From Dichetophora obliterata (taxonomy: Eukaryota; Arthropoda; Insecta; Diptera; Sciomyzidae): a stretch of 64,000 nucleotides of DNA. A model generated the notes under the pieces. It had not been told where the DNA came from and made no database searches. It saw only the letters and a program-made list of their open reading frames with translations. Positions 59,181 to 64,000 of this stretch are shown here, one piece after another. The stretch's first letter is position 1. Every line of letters begins with the position of its first letter. Location of the stretch: NCBI GenBank assembly GCA_963920525.1, contig OY986438.1:214768896-214832895 (forward strand). Direction: 5' to 3'. Both the position numbers and the translations under genes were made by a program.

Positions 59181-61090
59181 ATTACATAAAGTCTATGCTA
59201 AGACGTAAATTAAGATTTCGGTTAGAGTTAGTTTCCTTCAAAACTACCCATTGATTTTAGTGTCTAGTAGTTTTTAGAACGAATACTCTCAAAGCATAAC
59301 AACATTTTGTTATATTTTGATTACCTTATGTTTAAAATTTATTAAATTATTCCCATAAATACCAGGTTTTCTATTTCATCAGAGTTTTCTACTGTTGTCC
59401 CACTGTTCCCACATTGATGATTCTCTCATTGAATTCTTAAATGTATTTTTTTGCTTATATCCTGCGTTGATTTTCTCACTTACCGGTATGAATGAAGACA
59501 CGATTGTGTGTGATTGGGTTTCCATTACCGACCTGTACGGATTTTAAGTGCCTCTGTTCCTGCATATGTCGCTGATGTGTGTTGACAAGCATCGGCAGAC
59601 GAATCTTACACAATAATCAGGAGCATTAATTTACTTCACATTGCATGTAAGTATGTGTCTGTTTGAGTGTGTGTGTGAATGTTTATGGTATGTGTGCATT
59701 TGCCTGAAAGTCGTCTGTATATCTGTTTGTGTGAAACTCATTTTGGGAAAAAAAGGTGAAATCGTCGTAAATTGCCAATAAAAACGTCTTTACAAACAAA
59801 CATTCACACGATTCAATAAAGTACTGTCATAAAGGAAACAGCGGGGATGTTGTTGCGAGGACGAATGAGGAGGATGAGGAGATGAAATTGCTATCACGAC
59901 AAAGAGAGTGGAGGGGTTCAGAAGGAACAAAGGCTTGAATTCATGTGTGTTTGCATGAAAATCTTAATTTGAGTGAATAAAAGCCAATGAACTCTGCCAC
60001 TTTTCTTTCTTGCCCTTCTTGGGAAATTCAGTTGAACGCTATCGAATGCTATTCTTCCAAATTACTTTTTTAATAATAGATGACAGAAAGTGTTAATAAA
60101 TAAGAAGCAGATCAAATTTCAACTTTTGGAAAACTATTTGTTTATTTGAATGGCTTCCTGTTGCATCTGAACCTAAATTTGGTTGGGTTTTTGTTATAAG
60201 TAAATAATAATTTTCTCACAAGCATCAGTGAAGCAATTGTCGAAACTTCCATCCAACATATGCCACACAATCATTACAAAGCTGGAACTATTTTCGGCGA
60301 GTTAACCCTCGAACTTTGTGGCCTCTTTTATCCAAACTGAGACTAAAATAAACAAACACGAGATCATGCAAAGGTGTTGTTCACCGTTCACTATGAAACC
60401 CCTATAAAAAAATGCCTAATACAAAGTAACGGACGCTATCGTGTGAGAATCCTGTGTGAGCCACTTACGAATAACAGTGTGGTAAGCAAATAGTCAACAA
60501 TTCCCATTAACCAATTTTTTCTTCTTAATAACTGCACTTCTGCTCCTGACCGTTTTCCAAATAAAATTTCAATGCAGCGATTCGTCCCGAATGCAATACC
60601 ATGTAACATAAGTCATCCTCAAGCACCGAATGAACCTTTGTTCGTTCGAAATGAACACACAAACTTTGTCCGTGGAACGTGAGAATATCGTGCATATCGA
60701 TATGGCAACATTCTGACGTTTGGTCGAATGTGGAAGAAGCAGAGCTGGAGAACAAAAACAAAGAGTAAGTTTCACAGGAAATAGTTTGCTTTATGGAAGA
60801 CAATTGCTTGTAAATTAATACTGAAAAAGGGGGAGGAGAAGGGGAGTAGTAACGTCGGCACATGACACTCCAAAATGATGCGAAAGCAAGTTTGTTTACG
60901 GATTATAACTCGATAGTGAGACGGTTTGTGAGATTCTGAGCGCTGATAGTAGGCTAAGGGGCTTCCATTTTTTACGTTAGGTGATTTTGGCAATTCTTTG
61001 ACCCCTTCCCCTCCTTAGTGAAATATCGTGAGATTTGGTTCGACCCCCTCCCTCTCCTCTAATCACACGTAAGATTGTTAAAAATGCGCG
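59181..61090. other. Non-coding stretch
   Basis: Moderately A+T-rich, with short GT-rich patches near 59650-59690. Minus frames up to 112 codons (60525-60863) match nothing I recognise. No gene supported. Confidence 0.4.
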
Positions 61091-61270
61091 TTTCCAGTGT
61101 AAATATGTTAATCTATGTTAACCTAATTTAGTATATTGTTTTATATATTTGAGTGTTTCCACTATATATTTTAGTGTAACATATTTCCAGTGTATATATG
61201 TTAATCTATGCTTAATTTTATTAATCTTTGTTAATCTATGTTAATCTAATTTAGTATATTTCTATATATT
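61091..61270. repeat. Imperfect direct repeats with ATGTTAATCTATG units
   Basis: TTTCCAGTGTAAATATGTTAATCTATG (given as two parts, TTTCCAGTGT and TATGTTAATCTATG) starts at 61091 and recurs at 61184. TTAATCTATGTTAA plus CTAATTTAGTATATT recurs at about 61110 and 61235. Non-coding, unknown origin. Confidence 0.6.
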
Positions 61271-62559
61271 TTAGAATAGAAACACGTTTTACTCAATTTT
61301 ACTCAGTTATCTCATAATTTTACACTGTTTCTTGCGGATAAAAAATTATTTGGCCACGAGAAAACAACTCCATACAGATATTGAACAAGATGAGACAGTT
61401 ATTAAATCTTAACTTCAACCTAGCATCGTAGAAAATTTTTTACATTGTGTGCCGTAGTTACGAAGTCGCGATTGTCCACGAAAGGGTTTTGATTAAAAAA
61501 ATATATTGTTAGCAATATTATATTTAAATAACGGATATGGGATATATTTACTGAAAATATTTTTTTTTATTTTGGATTATTTTATTGAAGCCATGAATAA
61601 AAAAGTGAATGATTCTTCAAAAAGTTAATAAAACAAAGTAAGAATAACATATAAGTTTTTAACATATAAGGGGCTTAGAACTTTAAATTGAAATAGAACA
61701 CGGGAAAATATTTTTAAAAGAAATGAAAAAACCTTTATTGTAAAGATTATTTTTTTACTTAATATTCTAATATGATTTCGGGCATGTGACCACCGCGGCT
61801 GAAGAGTGCAAAGCAAAATCTGGAGGTCCAATTTTCACACACTCTTCGAAGTAAATCCAATTGAGGCGTTAGCAATTATGTCTATTTCTATCTCATGTCT
61901 TTTGCCAAGCAAAATTAACCCCAAAACAATTGAGAAATGTCAAATCGGTCGCACAGAGAAAATTTTTGCATTTTTTTGCTCTCCGCCTCTAAAAACAACA
62001 TTCTTTACCTACGAAATCGACAAAATGGGTACTAAAATCGGTTTCGCTTTTTTTCGCAATTTTGGAACGGATAAAGTTATTTATGGTTTGAAAAAATATT
62101 TATACTGAAAGTAAGCTAAACAAGAGTATCTGTAACTTTGGTGTCTCATAAGTGATATTTCATTTTGTTATTTGTAGCTATTTTAGTGTGAGCACATTCT
62201 TATTTTTAAAAATACCTTTTGAGAAAATTGGCAAAATTGTATTTCAGTAAGCGTAAGCGCTGATGTAATTTTCTGGTATTGTTACGTAAGGGACAGACGA
62301 CTTAAATTGTTATATCAAGGTGTTTACTAAAAGTAAGATGAACTGCTTATTTATTTGAATAGTAATGTGAAGACTAGTATTGAAAAAGTCATATTTTTTT
62401 TGTTAGAATGTATTAAATAAGAATTTGGCAATACATAATTATATTAAATAGGTAAGATAGGCAGAGCTGGGCGAAAAGGATTGCGATAACCACATGATTA
62501 CGATTACAATAATTCTTAAATTGAGAAAAATATGATTGCAATTAAAGTGATCCGCTTAT
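61271..62559. other. A+T-rich non-coding stretch
   Basis: A 100-codon frame (61806-62108, plus) is unrecognised. Near 62462 GCAGAGCTGGGCGAAAAGG resembles a hAT-type terminus but no partner was found. No gene. Confidence 0.4.
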
Positions 62560-62640
62560 CGAACGATCTTAGATTAGGATTGCAGCAATCGTAATTATAC
62601 AGTTGAAATAACGATTGTAATTGCAATCTAAGATCGTTCA
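62560..62640. repeat. Hairpin with GATTGCAAT-type words
   Basis: Arms CGAACGATCTTAGATT (62560-62575) and AATCTAAGATCGTTCA (62625-62640) pair at 15 of 16 positions. The loop and flanks repeat GATTRCAAT/ATTGYAATC words. Possibly part of a decayed miniature element starting near 62462. Confidence 0.55.
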
Positions 62641-62932
62641 ATGAATTGTGGTTGTAAGTGTTGCTATAAAGATTATTACAATCGTTTGTAGGTATTACTT
62701 TTATAACCAACTTGTGATATTTCGTCAGCATACTTTGCAGAAATATGCCAAGTGCTCTTAGTTTTATTCAGTTTATAATATATGTGACCTTCTCTGAGAA
62801 AAGGGACCTAGTGTGTGAAAATGAAGTTTTGAGAAAAACGGATTTAAAGTTTCATAACGTATTATCACTGTGAACACACCTTCAGTTGGGAGATGCGATT
62901 TGGTATGGTTTTGATGGTGAATTGAAATCTAA

Positions 62933-63755
62933 AGCCTGGTTTTCACTAAGTCAATTTCAATGACAACAATTACTGATGTCAGTAGGCATTTAGACCATAT
63001 GACGTCAAATGCGTTTTCATTGAAACCCAAAAACTGACATAAAATCGGATGTCAAAGACTGACGTTGAATTTATAAGTCAATTGATTGCCATACTGTTTT
63101 CACTTTCGATGTTATTTGTGAAATGCCATCGGTTGTTCAGTTGTGCTTTTTTTATCAACAACAGCTGATGTTTTATATTTGAGATTGTTAGAAAATGTTT
63201 CTTTTTGGTGTTATTTATAAAATACTGTTGATTTTATTAGATTAATAACAAAAGTGCACTTAAACAAAGATTATCACAGTGGCCGCTGTTGGTTCAAAAG
63301 ACACCCTCGCCACGTTCTATCGCAAGATACGTGTTCAAGATTCACGCAAATGACAAATTCTTGGCAAAGCGACCGCAACAACACGAATGCCGAAAATGCG
63401 TCCTGCAACAAATCCCTTGGAAGCAACACCGGCCACTGCGATAATCCCTGTTTAAGTGCACTTTTCCTTTTAAACCAATTAAAATAACAATATTTAAATA
63501 ACTTTGCCAGCAGTGATATGAAAAATAGTTAAAACAAAATTTTTTTTTGGCAACAACTGCCAATAAGTTGGCATTTCGATTTTACTTGTCATACAACGGT
63601 ATTTTGATTGACAAGCAAAATTCTATCTGTTCTCACTTATTTGTGACTTTATATGACAATCAGTGGTCATATATGACAACAAATGTAAATTACAATACGT
63701 TTCCATTAGATTGACAACATTTGTGATTGAAAACTGACCTAGTGAAAACCAGGCT
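62933..63755. mobile_element. Nested element with TAA duplication (Harbinger-like)
   Basis: The ends AGCCTGGTTTTCACTA (left) and TAGTGAAAACCAGGCT (right) are perfect inverted complements, continuing imperfectly for about 30 bp. TAA lies directly outside each end (62930-62932, 63756-63758). A 3-bp TAA/TTA duplication is characteristic of PIF/Harbinger elements, so that origin is inferred. The 823-bp body is non-coding, contains many TGACA/TGTCA words and holds a further inverted repeat. Confidence 0.72.
63250..63465. repeat. Innermost inverted repeat, 46-bp arms
   Basis: The left arm opens AAAAGTGCACTTAAACA and includes CAGTGGCCGCTGTTG. The right arm, inverted, has AAAAGTGCACTTAAACA and CAGTGGCCGGTGTTG, about 41 of 46 identical. 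The loop is about 130 bp. It is either a third inserted element or an internal hairpin of the Harbinger-like element; no target duplication was found. Confidence 0.65.
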
Positions 63756-64000
63756 TAACTCATTTCATCTTATTCTACACCCTTTTAGGTACCAGAATCC
63801 ACTCTTAAGTCCAAACCCGTTTTTTGACACACTAGGTCCCTTTTCTCGGAGAAGGTCACATATGTGTAACGTAAGTGCCCTACATCTGTTGAGTCACTCT
63901 ACATTCAGTTGCGAACAAAATAATAACAGTCATCTTATATTAAAATATGTTTTGATAAATAATACTGGTCTATAAATTTCGTATCCGGTAAGCCCATTTC

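Larger units (their letters stand above)
62783..63860. mobile_element. Outer TA-flanked miniature element
   Basis: The left end TGTGACCTTCTCTGAGAAAA continues as GGGACCTAGTGTGT. The right end is the inverted complement with one change (CCGAG for CTGAG). TA lies outside both (62781-62782, 63861-63862). Without the nested element about 255 bp remain. Non-coding; the TA duplication suggests Tc1/mariner-type mobilisation. Confidence 0.8.

Overview
The window is A+T-rich eukaryotic DNA made almost entirely of transposable elements. The likely source is a higher fly (cyclorrhaphan dipteran, for example a tephritid or calliphorid). That is inferred from very short introns (55 and 63 bp) inside the transposon genes, CAG/CAA and CA/GT simple repeats, a possible TATA plus TCAGTC core promoter, and the transposon mix (piggyBac, Tc1/mariner, hAT, Helitron, Penelope, several LINE families). 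No host protein-coding gene could be recognised. Every long open frame that I could identify belongs to a mobile element.

Layout. 0-6 kb: a 259-bp hAT-like element (136-394), a candidate core promoter (982-1017) and a decayed mariner-type transposase (4790-5530, minus). 6.4-8.2 kb: two nested inverted-repeat elements. 8.7-12.8 kb: a Tc1-like element with long terminal repeats and a dead transposase. Its left terminal repeat is interrupted by a 2.3-kb element encoding a CDSCPGQNKN-type DDD protein, flanked by a 4-bp ATAT duplication (Sola-like by inference). 12.8-17.4 kb: an element-poor stretch. 17.4-18.5 kb: a Penelope GIY-YIG scrap and a tRNA-derived repeat. 23.4-30.4 kb: a minus-strand LINE fragment, a plus-strand LINE, and an apparently intact piggyBac inserted in the 3' end of the latter. 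31.9-34.3 kb: a hAT-like element inside a pogo/Tc1-like element. 34.3-38.5 kb: another element-poor stretch rich in simple repeats. 38.9-44.1 kb: a second LINE copy, then a hAT-like element carrying a third LINE copy. 45.4-50.0 kb: inverted-repeat elements, tRNA-derived repeats and the relic of a widespread arthropod transposon-associated protein. 53.5-56.3 kb: a 5'-truncated LINE with a perfect 12-bp target duplication and a poly(A) tail. 58.5-59.2 kb: a 155-bp tandem duplication abutting a Helitron. 62.8-63.9 kb: three inverted-repeat structures nested one inside another.

The elements do not form a pathway. The organising principle is serial nesting, from which relative insertion ages can be read: the DDD element is younger than the Tc1-like one, piggyBac younger than the plus LINE, LINE copy 3 younger than its hAT host, the hAT-like element at 32 kb younger than the pogo-like one, and the TAA-flanked element younger than the TA-flanked one at 62.8 kb. 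The piggyBac looks the most intact; the 53.5-kb LINE and the DDD element are the next best preserved.
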